Origin: Stomoxys calcitrans | Taxonomy: Eukaryota > Arthropoda > Insecta > Diptera > Muscidae | DNA: 64,000 nucleotides | Assembly: GCF_963082655.1 (NCBI RefSeq) | Contig: NC_081553.1 | Coordinates: forward strand, 31,318,341 to 31,382,340 | Reading direction: 5' to 3' | Shown here: positions 11,129 through 22,165 of the stretch, piece after piece | How the letters are laid out: each line of letters opens with the position of its first letter | Numbering within the stretch: position 1 is the stretch's first letter | Notes under the pieces: model-generated | What the model was told of the DNA's origin: nothing | Databases searched by the model: none | The model's input: the letters and a program-made list of their open reading frames with translations, nothing else | Program-made: the position numbers and the translations under genes

Positions 11129-11567
11129 AATGATTTAACATAGCCGCCGTGTTCTTAATTTTTGTAGCAATTGTGCTTCAATAATTTTCCTAAACTCAAA
11201 ACTGTATCAGTTTCAATAAATGTTGTCTTTATTTAAGTAAATTTCATTTTTTTGGGCATTAAGCGGAGAATCTACACAATTAAATTTTATTAATACGATA
11301 ACCAAAAATTGCTTAGAGTACCTCATATAATGACAAGAATCTTAACTTTAACAATGTTAAAAACTCCAGTTACTTCAAGCTAGAAAATGAGAACAAACCC
11401 ATACACACACACATAAACACATTTAACCATCTAGGCAAGTGTGTGTTTCTCTGCAGCGTTGTTTCAATGTGTAAATGTTTGACTATGTGAGTTACGGATG
11501 TTGATGTTTAACTTTTAATACTTGTGCAAGCACCGTTTGTTTTTAAACTGAGAACGAACAAAAAAAC
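11129..11567. other. Unique DNA, no gene
   Basis: AT-rich, with a short CA-rich tract near 11404-11420. No coding frame or repeat family recognised. Confidence 0.4.
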
Positions 11568-12250
11568 AAGCAAAAGCGTGCTAAGTTCGGTCGGGGCGAA
11601 TCTTATATACCCTTCACCATGCATCGTATTTGTTCTTTGCGCGGTATCTCTTTTTGGGCAAACAAAGCATAAGGGATAAGAATTGCCAGGTTATTGGAGC
11701 TATATTAAGTTATAAACCGATTCGGGCCATAATTGAATTGATTCTTGGAGACCATAGTAAAAGTCATTGTGTAAAAAAGTTATGAACTTTAGGGGCTAAA
11801 AAAGAAAAATCGGGAGATCAGTTTATATGGGACCTCTATAAGGCTATAGACCGGTTCAGACTATATTTGACACTTATGTTGAAGGTAATGGGAGAAGATG
11901 TTGTACAAAACTTCCGCCAAAGCGAATAAGAGTCGCGCCCTCTAGAGGCTTTGGAAGAATAATTGGCAGCCATACTTGGCACTTAACACAAAATTTCAAA
12001 ATTGCGCCCTCTAGAGGCTCAGTATAATCGGTAGCCATACTTGGCGCTTTACGCAAGAGTCTCAAGCTTCTAGATCGATTTTTTTATTATCGATATCAGG
12101 TTATTGCCCAATTTGGACCATACTTAGCACAATTGTTGGAGGTCATAACAAAATACCTTTTGTCAAATTTCAGCCAAATCGGATCAGATAAGATCCAAGA
12201 TCGGTTTATATGGCGGCTATATCAAAACCTGGACCCATATGGCCCATTAT
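11568..12250 (-). mobile_element. DINE-1-like element, type A, 3' end at left, truncated
   Basis: It begins with the reversed 3' terminus (AGCGTGCTAAGTTCGG, hairpin slightly decayed as TTCGGTCGGGGCGAA, then CTTATATACCCTTCACCAT). Several internal units follow. It ends abruptly at 'ggacccatatggccca', where a LINE fragment starts. Confidence 0.75.
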
Positions 12251-12255
12251 GGAGA

Positions 12256-13483
12256 TAGAGAACAGTATGGGTTCCGCAGAAATCGCTCTACGGGTGACTT
12301 CATGGCACTTCTGTCGGAACGTTGGAGTCACTCAATCCACCAGTTTGGTGAGAGTAAGGTTGTGTCTCTGGATATCTCCAAGGCATTTGATAGGGTCTGG
12401 CACGGTGCACTACTATCAAAGCTTGTCGCATTTGGTGTAGGTAATGGCTTCCTTCGATTTATTTCGAGCTTTCTCAGAGATCGCACTATTCGAGTCATTA
12501 TAGATGGGTTCTCATCCAATGAACACAAATTCACCGCAGGTGTACCCCAGGGCTCTGTCCTTTCTCTTTTTCTAATTTTCATCAACGATCTGTTGGGTCA
12601 GACATCGAATCCGATCTACTCATTTGTGGATGACAGTAATCTCTGTCATTCGTCCTCATTCGACCATAGGCCAAGTCTTCGAGAGCTTGAGGACAAGAGG
12701 CGGTTATGGACAATACACTCTGCCAGGATTTGCTGGCCATTTCTGAGTGGGGTGGAATGAATCGAGTAGATGGTAATGCACGGTAGACTCAGTGCAGCTT
12801 GTTGTCACACAAACGATTCGATCATCTTTGTCTATCAAGGGTGTAGATGTTGAGCAATCAGAAGCTCTAGATGTTCTGGGCATGAAAATACAAAGTGATG
12901 TCCGTTGGGCTAAACATGTATTCGAAGTGTCGAAAGAAGCATTCAAGTGTTTTGGCTTCTTTAAACGGTGTAAGAATTACTTCACTCCGTCTTATCTTCT
13001 TAACATCTACACCATTTTCATAAGGCCGAAAATGGAGTACAACTCACATGTATAGGCTGGAGCTTCAAAATCATCCCTGGAGCTACTGGTCCCCATGTAC
13101 AGAGGAGAGCGATGGCGTTGATTGGGGACAGTGGGCTATCCAACTCTATTGCCTCCCTTCATCATCGTCGCAATGTGGGTTGTTTGGCGCTGTTCCATCG
13201 GGACTTTCATGGTGTGTGTTCGTCTGATATTCGTCTTCTTATTCCTGATGTAAGGATGTATGTCAGGGATACTAGACATTCCAGGAACTCACACCCATTT
13301 GTAATTGATTGGCCAGCGGACCGCACAATGCATTATAGAGAGAATTCTGAATTCGCCCGAACCGTTCGTATGTGGAATCGACTTCCGGCTAATGTTTTTC
13401 CCACCCACTTTGACATCCAAAGATTTAAGACAAATGTCAATAAGCACAACATCCCCCCCCCCCCCCCCACCAATTCCTAATTT
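12256..13483 (+). pseudogene. LINE (CR1/jockey-like) reverse transcriptase to C-terminus, copy C
   Basis: The longest copy of this LINE here. In order: GFRRNRSTGD, motif A LDISKAFDRVW, motif B GVPQGSVLS, catalytic FVDDSN, then after frameshifts near 12690-12800 the thumb region (KHVFEVSKEAFKCFGFFKR), a stop near 13052 and a C-terminal part (IASLHHRRNVGCLALF ... RTVRMWNRLP) with a stop at 13480. The RT to C-terminal arrangement without RNase H fits CR1/jockey-type elements. The copy is 5'-truncated, as usual for target-primed reverse transcription. A run of 16 C (13453-13468) sits just before the stop. Not functional. Confidence 0.85.
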
Positions 13484-13552
13484 CCTCTCGCCAACGCAAT
13501 GCACTGCATTCATAGGGGACAAAAAAGGTATTTACCCGGGTATATACCTGGG

Positions 13553-13865
13553 CCACCTTAGCGAAGGGGTAAGCATGTCCACCTATGACGCTGAACGCCT
13601 AGGTTCGAATCCTGGCGAGACCATCAAAAAAAAATAAGTCAGCGGTGGTTTTCCCCTCCTAATGCTGCCAACATTTATGAGGTACAATGCCATGTAAAAC
13701 TTCTCTCCAAAGAGTTGTCGCACTGCGGCACGCCGTTCGGACCCGGCTATAAAGAGGAGGCCCCTTATCATTGAGCTTAAACTTGAATCGGACTTCACTC
13801 ATTGGTATGTGAGAAGTTTGTCCCTGTTCCTTAGTGGAATATTCATGGGCAAAATTTGCATTTTG
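13553..13865 (+). mobile_element. tRNA-derived SINE, copy 1, with 10-bp target-site duplication
   Basis: The head has a decayed A box ('tagcgaaggggtaagc') and a B box GGTTCGAATCC, the internal pol III promoter. The body holds 'gcactgcggcacgccgttc', 'cggctataaagaggaggcc' and a 3' end 'ttcatgggcaaaatttgca'. TATACCTGGG lies at 13543-13552 and again at 13866-13875, a perfect duplication that fixes both ends. A full-length SINE in the best-defined context of the eight copies. Confidence 0.9.
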
Positions 13866-13875
13866 TATACCTGGG

Positions 13876-13989
13876 TATTTACCCGATTATACCCAAAGGC
13901 TGGGTATTTATTGTATAATTTTAAAGATATCTTGGGTATAAAAATATTTTCCAAAAAATTTTTGATGATTTCGAGTTCTTTGTATAAAA
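13876..13989. repeat. GGGTATTTACCC-type repeats
   Basis: Several 'gggtattta' and 'tacccg' motifs occur here and at 13528-13552, the other side of the SINE. Together they made one short repetitive tract before the SINE landed. Related motifs recur near 14940-14970. Confidence 0.5.
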
Positions 13990-15210
13990 ACCTGATCGTC
14001 TGATCTCATTAAATAGGATTTTAGATATATATAGCCGCTATATAGACCGATCTTCAGGCTTAAAGTCTTGAGGCAATAAAATTGTAATTTTTCATTCGAT
14101 TTTGATGAAAATGAGCACAGTGAGTTCTGGTAGACCCCTAGGCAATAAAATGGTAATTTTTCATTCGATTTTGATGAAAATGAGCACAGTGAGTTCTGGT
14201 AGACCCCTACCCATTTCTATGAAGTGTGGTTCAAATCGGACTATATTTGGATATAGTTGCCCTTAGATGGACCGCCCGATCTCCCGATATATGGTATTGA
14301 AGCCATAAAAGATCCATTTTTTACCTGAATTCAATGAAATTTGGCACAGTGTGTTCTGATAGACCCCTACCAATTCCTGTCAAATGTGGTCCAGATCGGA
14401 CCATATTTGGATATAGCTGCTGTATAGACCGATCTCCCGATATAGGGTAATCAGCCTATAAAAAAAGAATTTTTCATCCGATTCCAATGAAATTTGGCAC
14501 AGCGAGTTCTGGTACCACTTTTCACCTTTTTGTTGAATATCAAATCGGACTATATTTGGATACAGTTGCCCTTAGACCGACCACTCGATCTCCCCATATA
14601 CGGTATTTTAGCCATAAAAGATCCATTTTTTACCTGGATTCGATGAAATTTGGCAGAGTGTGTTATGGTAGACCCCTACCCATTCCTGTCAAATGTGGTC
14701 TAGATCGGACTATATATGTGCCATGTAGACCGATCTACCGATATAGGGTAATGAGCCTATAAAAGGAGCATTTTTCATCCGATTTCAATGAAATTTGGCA
14801 CAGAGAGTTCGGGTACCCCTCTTAACCTTTTTGTTGAATGTCCTCCAGATCGCATCATATTTGAATATAGCTGTCATAGAGACCGATCTCCCGATATGGG
14901 AGACAAAAGACCCAAAAACGGTATTAATTGGACATTCACCCTATAAATACCCCAGCGTTGGGTATTTACTCGGTAGAAACCCACCTCTAACCATTTACAA
15001 TCCCAACCGACTAGCTTTACTCCTTCGAAAGTTAGCGTGCTTTCGACAGACGGATGGACGGCCATGGCTAGATCGACTTTAAATGTCATGACGCTCAAGA
15101 ATATTTACTCATATACTTAGACGGGGTCTTAGACGAATATTTCGAGGTGTTACAAACAGAATGATGAAATTAGTATCCTCCCCCATCTTGTTGTGGGGGG
15201 TATAAAAAAA
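13990..15210 (-). mobile_element. DINE-1-like element, type C, 5' end at right
   Basis: The right end reads CTAGATCGAC, 'tttcgaggtgttacaaacag' and GGGGGGTATAAAA, the reversed DINE-like 5' end with a short microsatellite near 15050. The interior uses another unit ('tagacccctaccc', 'aatttggcacag', 'gatctcccgatat'). A 69-bp direct repeat occurs at 14071-14139 and 14140-14208. No 3' hairpin is seen on the left. Confidence 0.7.
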
Positions 15211-16397
15211 CAAAAGTCGCACATGGCTTTACTCAGGCAGCTAGAGTCGACAGGACTCGACTCCCATGCTATTGTTTCAGCTTAAAGCTTCCTGTTTGCC
15301 TTAATGCCTGGCTTTAACCATTTGGTGAGATGATTCCGTTTTACCTTCAGCTCCCCTGTTTTTTTAAATGTCATACGCTGTTCCCTGTTCACATAATATT
15401 TTATTATGAAAAGTAAGGAAAAAAGAAAACAATGGTGTTTCCATTTTTACACACTCTCTTACCTAAATACAAACGAATGTATGAAGCAAGAATGCTTTGT
15501 TGCCTCATATGTGGGTGTATATGCGTAAGTCCTGTTTCCTTTTTTTTTTTTTTTTTTGAAAGCCAAATACCCCTTTTCCCACTTCTTAGTGGAGACTAGA
15601 ATTTCTTTCATTGTCAACTTTTAGACAAAAAGCAAAAAGTTTCAGTTTCACATGCCTTGTGTTGCTGTGTGTATGCGTGTGTGTGTGTATGAAGCGCAGT
15701 AGCTGATGTATCCTAGTTCCTTGCAATAGAGCACGACAATTATTATTCAGCGTAATTCAGGCTAGTGGCGCACATTTTTCAACTCTATTGAGAGTTGTAG
15801 ATTTAAATGGAATATCTTTGGTTGTTCTCAAGTTTTGTTTGGTGTATGGCAGTGTGTTCTTCTTCTTCCTCTGTGTTTTTTAGCTTTTCATCTAAAGTTT
15901 TATTTGGCTCACTGTTGTTGGCAACATTAAACAATTAAAAACGCATGAAAAGAATGCTAGTAAGGGTTCTTTTGCTTACATTTAGGTACTATTCTGTGTG
16001 TGTTTTTTGTTTGGCTTTTATGGGCATTTAAAAAACAATAAAAGACGAACAAAACGTTGTTGGAAAGAAAAATAATACGAAATTAAAATGGGGCAAATGG
16101 AGAAATGGGGAGAGAGTGGGAGAAGTATTAGTATGAAAAACAGGAGACTTTATTTCCTGTTTGCTAAGCAATTTTATTATTCCGGTGTGCCATAATGAGA
16201 GCAGCATGCGAGGTTTTTGAATGCCTAGATTTAAGACAGTTAGTGGAGAGAGAGTGGTGAGTGTGTGTGTGTGTTTCAATGCCAACTAAAAGTATGATAT
16301 TTAAAAACAGAGAGGTTTTTAATACACGAAAGACGCAGTGATGATTGTGATCCCACAAACGATTCACTGACACTTAACAAACAGCAATATTCGTCGA
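15211..16397. other. Unique DNA with simple repeats
   Basis: It contains a T-run near 15540-15557, GT tracts near 15668-15690 and 16259-16275, and otherwise unremarkable AT-rich DNA. The open frames at 16028-16285 and 16164-16373 come from CA/GT tracts and are not supported as genes. Confidence 0.45.
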
Positions 16398-16510
16398 CAC
16401 ACTGTGAGAGAAAATCAAAAAAAAAAAAAAAAAAAAATAATAATAATAAAAAATCTCTATTTTTTATTATAATTATTTTTTTCTTTTTTGATTTTCTCTC
16501 ACAATGTGTG
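16398..16510. repeat. Imperfect inverted repeat around an A/T-only centre
   Basis: Left arm 16398-16422 (GTGAGAGAAAATCAAAAAA inside) pairs with 16484-16510 (TTTTTTGATTTTCTCTCAC inside). The centre, about 60 bases, is almost only A and T. It lies directly beside a Transib-like fragment and may be its decayed terminus, or an independent foldback. Confidence 0.7.
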
Positions 16511-16514
16511 AAAA

Positions 16515-16672
16515 TTGAACCGCAAACGAAGATTTGGCAGCCCATACAAAATTTCAAAATACAAAAGTCAACCCAGGGCATTGAAATTTTGCACACGATC
16601 TTGCTAACACCTCAGCTCTAATCGTTCCAAATTTCAAAGAGATATCTCTACCCGTTCTCAAACGGTACATTT
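16515..16672 (-). mobile_element. Transib-like family fragment (internal part)
   Basis: Shares 'atttggcag', 'ttgaaattttgcacacgat', 'cacctcagctctaa' and 'gagatatctctacccgtt' with 48535-48815 and 39035-39270, and with the reverse complement of the left part of the complete element at 44430-45382. It stops where a DINE-like 5' end begins. Confidence 0.6.
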
Positions 16673-17305
16673 TTTATACCCTCCACCATAAGATGGGGGG
16701 TATACTAATTTCGTCATTCCGTTTTAAACACCACGAAATAGGCATTTAAGACCCTATAAAGTATATATATTCTTGACCGAAGTCGATTTAGCTAATTTTC
16801 CAACAAACTTCGAAAGAACGCTAACGCTAACGCTACAATAAAAGCATGAAATTTTGAACAAATACCTCTTGTAAGTGTAGGTTGGTTGGGATAGTAAATG
16901 GGCAAAATCGGTCTTCTTGAGCATCTAGAAGGCGCAAATCTTATCCAATTTGGCTAAAATTTTGCACGTGGTGTTTTGGAATCATTTCCAACAACTATGC
17001 TAAGTATGGTTCGAATTGGTTTATAACCTGATATAGCTGTCATATAAACCGATCTTGGGTCTTGATTTCTTGAGCCACTAGAGGGCGAAATTCTAAACCC
17101 ATATAAACCGATCTGGGATGTTGACTTCCAAAGCCTCTAGAGGATGCAATTCTTATCCGATTTGGATACAATTTTGTACAACGGCCTTCAACATATGTGT
17201 TAAATATGCTCTTAATCGATCTATAGCCTGATACAGCTCCCATATAAACTGATCTCCCGAATATGCTTCTTGAGCCTCTACAGGGCGCCACTCTTATCCG
17301 AATGG
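16672..17305 (+). mobile_element. DINE-1-like element, type A, 3' end missing
   Basis: Clear 5' end: TATACCCTCCACCAT, then AAGATGGGGGGTATAC, 'ttcgtcattccg' and 'ataaagtatatatattcttg'. About four units follow. The element stops inside a unit near 17305 without a 3' hairpin. Inserted in Transib-like sequence on the left. Confidence 0.8.
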
Positions 17306-17376
17306 ACGTAATGTGCTTGGGTTGTCTTAACCTTTGCAGGTTCAAAGATTTTTATGTACTTCGTGGTGCGAAACCT

Positions 17377-17419
17377 AAGCGGGTTGATCAACCACATATT
17401 TTGGTTGATCAACCCGCTT
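17377..17419. repeat. Perfect 17-bp inverted repeat containing GGTTGATCAACC
   Basis: Left arm 17377-17393 (AAGCGGGTTGATCAACC), loop 17394-17402, right arm 17403-17419, exact complement. Each arm also contains the 12-bp palindrome GGTTGATCAACC, so several hairpin pairings are possible. Confidence 0.9.
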
Positions 17420-17954
17420 TCATACTTGTGGAAAGAAAACTGAAGAAGATTGCAAAATGCAACCTCCCCTCTATCCACTTCCCTTCTCCAATAGGTTTTA
17501 TTATGTAGAGAAATTGCCTAAAGCCAACCAACTTCTTCTCCAACACAGTTTGTGTATGAGTTGGGCAAAGGCACGAGCCTAGCCATATGGGAACACATTC
17601 TTCATTCCACAACTATAAATTATTTATATATACTATAGGGTACATTATTTTATTGATCAAAACACAAGTCATGTTCCCTTTTATCAATAAAATACTATTT
17701 CTTTTAATGGTGTTACACAAAATATTTTTTAGAAAATTAAGATTCTATCCCTGGAGCTGCTTGACTGTGCCCGGGTATAGCCGTTTAAATTGATTGGGTA
17801 TCCAACATTATTGTTTCCCTTAAATATCATCGAAATATGAGTTGTGGGGAGCTGTGTGCGCTTAGGAACATGTGTTCTGATTCCTGACTTAAGGTTGTTC
17901 GTCAAAAATGCCAGACTTACTCGAAGCTCACACCGGTTTATTCTACATACCAAA
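17420..17954. other. Unique AT-rich DNA
   Basis: No repeat family or supported coding frame. Short frames (17587-17793, 17729-17953) lack any recognisable domain. Confidence 0.4.
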
Positions 17955-18590
17955 CTTCTGTCAAACCATCAAAAATTAAAGCTTCAAGTAACCGAACAAG
18001 GATGATCGAAAGACCGGTTTACATAAGAGCTATATCAGGTTGGAGACTGATTTGGACCGCAAAGTTGTTGGAAGTCGTAACAGAACACCGCATGCAAAAT
18101 TTCAGCCAAATCGGACGAAAATTGAGGCTTCCAGGGGCTCAAGAAGTCATATTGGGAGATCGGTTTATATAGGAGCTATATCAGTTTATAGACCGATTTG
18201 GACCAAACTAGGCACAGTTGTTGAAAGTCATAATGGAAGACTAGACGCAAAATTTCAGCCAATAAATCTGACCGATATGGCCTATTTTCAATCCCCAACA
18301 ACCTACATCAATATTAAGTATCTGTGCAAAATTTCAAGCGGCTAGCTTTACGCATGTGATCCGATTGGGCTGAAATTTGGCACATGAAGTACACTTATGT
18401 CTTCCCCCACTCACGCCAAATCCCAGCCAGTTAAGTTTATAAATATACACAACCTCCATATAAATCGATTTCGGGATTTTAGTTTTTGCCCAATGTGGCT
18501 GAAATTTAATACGTGAAGTACACTTAAACGACACCTAACCCGATACGTAGGAGTCGTTGTGAGTATTGGAGGACACAAGTGTCTCACTAG
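17955..18590 (-). mobile_element. DINE-1-like fragments without ends
   Basis: Units with 'gatcggtttatataggagct', 'cttccaggggctcaag' and 'gcaaaatttcagccaaat' in the reverse orientation, similar to 45458-46533. Towards 18340 there is 'aatttcaagcggctagcttt', normally close to the 5' end. A more diverged unit follows to 18590. Neither terminus is present. Confidence 0.65.
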
Positions 18591-19440
18591 GATGTATAGT
18601 TTAGGAGATACAGCCATTTTAAGTTTTCCAAGTGACATTTCGATTTTTAATGGATTTTCGATGATATTCTGAATTTTTTGATGGAGTCACGAATTAAGGC
18701 CCATTTCCCTCAAGGACGCATAGTTTAGGAGATACAGCCATTTTAAGTTTTCCAAACAAAATTTAAATTTTTAATGGATTTTCGATGATATTCTGATTTT
18801 TTTGATGGAGTCACGAATTAAAGCTCATTTCCCTCTAGAGCGCATAGTTTAAGAGATACAACCATTTTAAGTTTTCAAAGTGAAACTTCGATTTTTAAGT
18901 TTTCCAAGTGAAATTTCGATTTCACTCTAAGACGCAAAGATTAGGAGATACAGCCTTTTTAGGGTTTCCAAGTAAAATTTCGATTTTTAATGAATTTTGG
19001 ATGAAATTCTGAAATTTTTAAAGGAGTTACGAATAAAGGCCCATTTCCCTCTAGGACGCATTGTTTAGGATATACAGTCATTTTGAATTTTCCAAGTGGA
19101 TATTCGTTGAAATTTTGAAATTTTTGATGGAGTCACGAATTAAGCTCCATTTCCCTCTAGGACGCATAGTTTAGGAGATACAGCCATTTGAAATTTTCTA
19201 AGAAAAATTTCGATTTTTAGTGGATTTCGATGAAATTCTGAATTTTTGATGGAGTCACGAATTAAGGCCCATTTCCCTCAAGAACGCATAGTTTAAGAGA
19301 TACGACCATTTTAAGTTCTCCAAGTGGAAATTCTGAATTTTTAGATAGAGTCATGAGTTAAGGCCCATTTCTCTCTAGAACGCATAGTTTGGGAGATACA
19401 GCCATTTTAAGTTTTCCAAGAGAAAAACGTTAAGGCCCTT
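18590..19440. repeat. Tandem array of about eight units, 93-125 bp each
   Basis: The phrase 'gcatagtttaggagatacag' or a close variant begins near 18595, 18718, 18842, 18934, 19058, 19164, 19286 and 19382. Each is followed by 'ttttccaagtgaaatttcga' and 'gagtcacgaattaag' blocks. Shorter units lack part of the middle. It resembles a young satellite-like expansion; the unit is not seen elsewhere in this window. Confidence 0.85.
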
Positions 19441-19611
19441 AAAAACCGATATCCCGATATGACCTCTGGGACCATAGAAGCCCCAATAATATGCCGATTT
19501 GATTGTTACAAAATAGTGCAAATACATACTGAGGTAACAAGGCTAAATTTTTAGCAGAATTCATGGTGGTGGGTTCCCACCCTTCAAACCAGCTGAACTT
19601 TGAAGACTTTT

Positions 19612-20625
19612 ATTGTTTTACCATGCACCATAAGACGGAATGATAAACTTCGTCATTCCGTTAGTAACACATCAATGTATTGGTCAAAGACACCACACAT
19701 ATTCTTGATGGTTATGAAATTTTAAGTCAAGCTAGTGATGTCTTTCTTACTTGCTATTGGTGTAGAACAGTCGGGATTGTAAATGGACCATATCGGTCCA
19801 TGTTTTGATACAGCTCCCATTGAATCTGATCTCCCGATTATATTTCTTGAGCCTTAAGAGAGCACAATTCTTATCTGATCTGATTTGAAATTTTGCTCAG
19901 TATTTTTTCGCATGAACTCAAATGTACATGCCAAATATGGCGCGAATCGTTTCACAACCTGATGTAGCACTCATAAAAACCGATATCCCAATTTTACTTC
20001 TTGAGCCAGTATAGGGCGCATTTCTTATCCGATTTGGCTGAAATTTTGCACAAAGACTTCTCCTGTAGTCTGTTCATAACCTAATACAGCTACCATATAA
20101 ACCGATTTTCCGATTTTACTTTTTGACCATAAATAAGGAGTAATTCTTACCCGATTTGGCTGACATTTTGCACTATGACTTCTACTATGGTCTCTAGCAT
20201 CTAAGCCAATTATGGAAATTTTTATGATCTGGATTTAACTAAATCCAAAAACAAATCCTGTCAGTTTACACTTCGTTTTTGGGGAGTTAAGTGACATACA
20301 GTGCGCATGAATGTGTGTGCATATCACACACATTCATACGCAATTCACCCATGAAATCGGTTTTATTTGGGATTTAAAAATAAATCCAGCAAAATCAGAT
20401 TTATTTATTTCAGCAAAACCTGTCAATAAACAAAAGATTTTGCACTTAAATCTCGAAAAGGCCATAAATTCAGATTTAGTGGTAAATTGTAAGTAGGCCA
20501 AATAGATCCGGTATAGTTAATCGAATAACGATCATTCGAGTGTACACCGTATGATGACAACTGCGATCCATGTTGCAGGGTATATAATATTCAGCCCGGA
20601 AAAACTAAGTACGCTTTTACTTGTT
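19612..20625 (+). mobile_element. DINE-1-like element, diverged, both ends recognisable
   Basis: The 5' side is decayed ('taccatgcaccataagac', 'cttcgtcattccgttag', 'tattcttgatgg') and the 3' side reads 'gttgcagggtatataa', 'cagcccggaaaaac' and 'gcttttacttgtt', with the GC hairpin partly lost. Several type A units lie between. The divergence suggests an older copy. Confidence 0.65.
20307..20337. repeat. 13-bp inverted repeat with GT/CA arms
   Basis: ATGAATGTGTGTG at 20307-20319 pairs exactly with CACACACATTCAT at 20325-20337 across a 5-nt loop. It lies inside a DINE-like element and interrupts it. Confidence 0.85.
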
Positions 20626-21749
20626 TATTTTTCAATTTGTTACTAATTTTCCTTTATATCTGCTATTCAAATCCCCACAGCAAATGTACATGTTACCTTT
20701 TCATACAACTATAAATCCAATTCCAATTATACTTTCACAGATTATGGTATCACTTTAAAAATTCATAATTTGATTTGCACTATCTCTTCGAGCATGTGTT
20801 GCATTCAAAATTGTCTTGTAAGTTATCTGCCCTCAGACAACAGCAACAATACTCGATGGTAATCCAGGCACACTCGAGGCACAGATTGTAATCTTTTGTA
20901 TTTTCTTGTGTGTTATGTGCCACACAAATCCTCCAAAGTTATTTATTAGTCAGATTGACATTCTATTTGCTAACGCTTAAATCACACATACACATACCCA
21001 CACACACACACAGAGACAGCAAAGAAAAGTGGGAAAAAACATTGTAAAAATCCTTAAAAAAGCAAGTGTTTTTGGTTACACTACACTATACCAGTGCACA
21101 TCTAACAGCACTTAGCCATGGAAAAAAAGATATTCAGCAGCAGTTAGAGGAATGAACAATTTCCCAAATGGCAGACAACTGGAACACAAACAAAATCACC
21201 ATGGATGCCAGGCATACGTATAGCGAATAGGGCTCATATGCATCACATTTGGTATTGTACAAGTATTTGGCATATATATTGGAAAACACACAATAACAAA
21301 ACAGTTATAATAACAACCAGTAAGTACAAAAATAGAGTGAGGTAAAGTCGACCATTTGATATGTCTACTTCACATTTCCATTACATAGTCAAGGCAACAG
21401 CGGAATCTGTAGTCTCCATAAATACTAATAAGATTCCTATAGACAAAATATGTACTAAGCCAAGCTTCTAGGTCAGAAGTTGTTAAATGAATCTCCAGGA
21501 AGAGATGATGTTATTATGGAAATGCTTGAGAGCGTCGAGAGCAACCACCAATGGCTAGTCAACACAATAGGAATCACAAAGACAGCTGAAGGTTTTCTTT
21601 ATATCAAAAACTGCAAACGTGGTTATAAGAACGTAAAGGATTTCGGATCATTAAGAATATAATTATTATTGATACAACCCTCAGCTTCTACATTCCAGAA
21701 AACAATGATTAGTTTTGAATGATGAATGAGTTTTAGCATACTCACTCAA
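20626..21749. other. Unique DNA, no supported gene
   Basis: AT-rich with a CA tract near 20994-21014. An open frame at 21480-21662 (60 codons) has ordinary-looking composition but no recognised domain and no convincing splice sites, so it is not called. Confidence 0.4.
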
Positions 21750-21902
21750 GAGTATGCTCATGAATGAGTATGCTCATGAATGAGTGTCCTCATGAATGAG
21801 TGTGCTCATGAATGAGTATGCTCATGAATGAGTATGCTCATGAATGAGTATGCTCATGAATGAGTATGCTCATGAATGAGTATGCTCATAAATGAGTATG
21901 CT
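21750..21902. repeat. 16-bp minisatellite, about nine units
   Basis: Unit GAGTATGCTCATGAAT repeated nine times from 21750 to 21893 with few changes (GTGTCCTC in unit 3, GTGTGCTC in unit 4, a single change in unit 9), then a partial unit. Each unit junction contains CTCATgaATGAG, a small dyad. Confidence 0.9.
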
Positions 21903-21942
21903 AATACTCATAGGATAGTTGATGAATGAGTATGCTAATACT

Positions 21943-21996
21943 CATAGGATAGTTGATGAATGAGTATTAGCATACTCATTCATCAACTATCCTATG
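21943..21996. repeat. Perfect 54-base hairpin next to the minisatellite
   Basis: A 25-bp arm at 21943-21967 and its exact complement at 21972-21996 flank a 4-nt loop (TAGC). The arms contain ATGAGTAT/ATACTCAT, the core of the neighbouring 16-bp unit. A 39-bp step ('atactcataggatagttgat') also repeats directly at 21904 and 21938. Confidence 0.95.
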
Positions 21997-22079
21997 TAAA
22001 TGGACAATCGATACACACAACCTTACAAGAAGTTGCTGGAACAATCGAGGGAATTGAAAATTCAAATTCAAATTTCATT

Positions 22080-22165
22080 GAAATGAACGAACCTCCAATC
22101 AAACACCTTGTGCAAAATTTTGTAGAGATCGGTATAAATTGTGGCTACTACAGCGATATCGGATG
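22080..22165 (+). repeat. Short interspersed repeat (type E), copy 1
   Basis: 'gtgcaaaattttgt', a GGCTaCTACAGC-type block and a 'gatatcggat' block match 23098-23190 ('ggctgctacagc', 'catcggataagagatat'). Each copy borders a DINE-like element. Confidence 0.5.

Noticed and set aside
21480..21662. 60-codon frame with ordinary amino-acid composition
   Set aside because: No recognisable domain, no good acceptor, and a length compatible with chance. Transcript data would be needed.
21750..21902. Regular short repeats as a possible CRISPR array
   Set aside because: Units are contiguous 16-mers with no spacers, in eukaryotic DNA.
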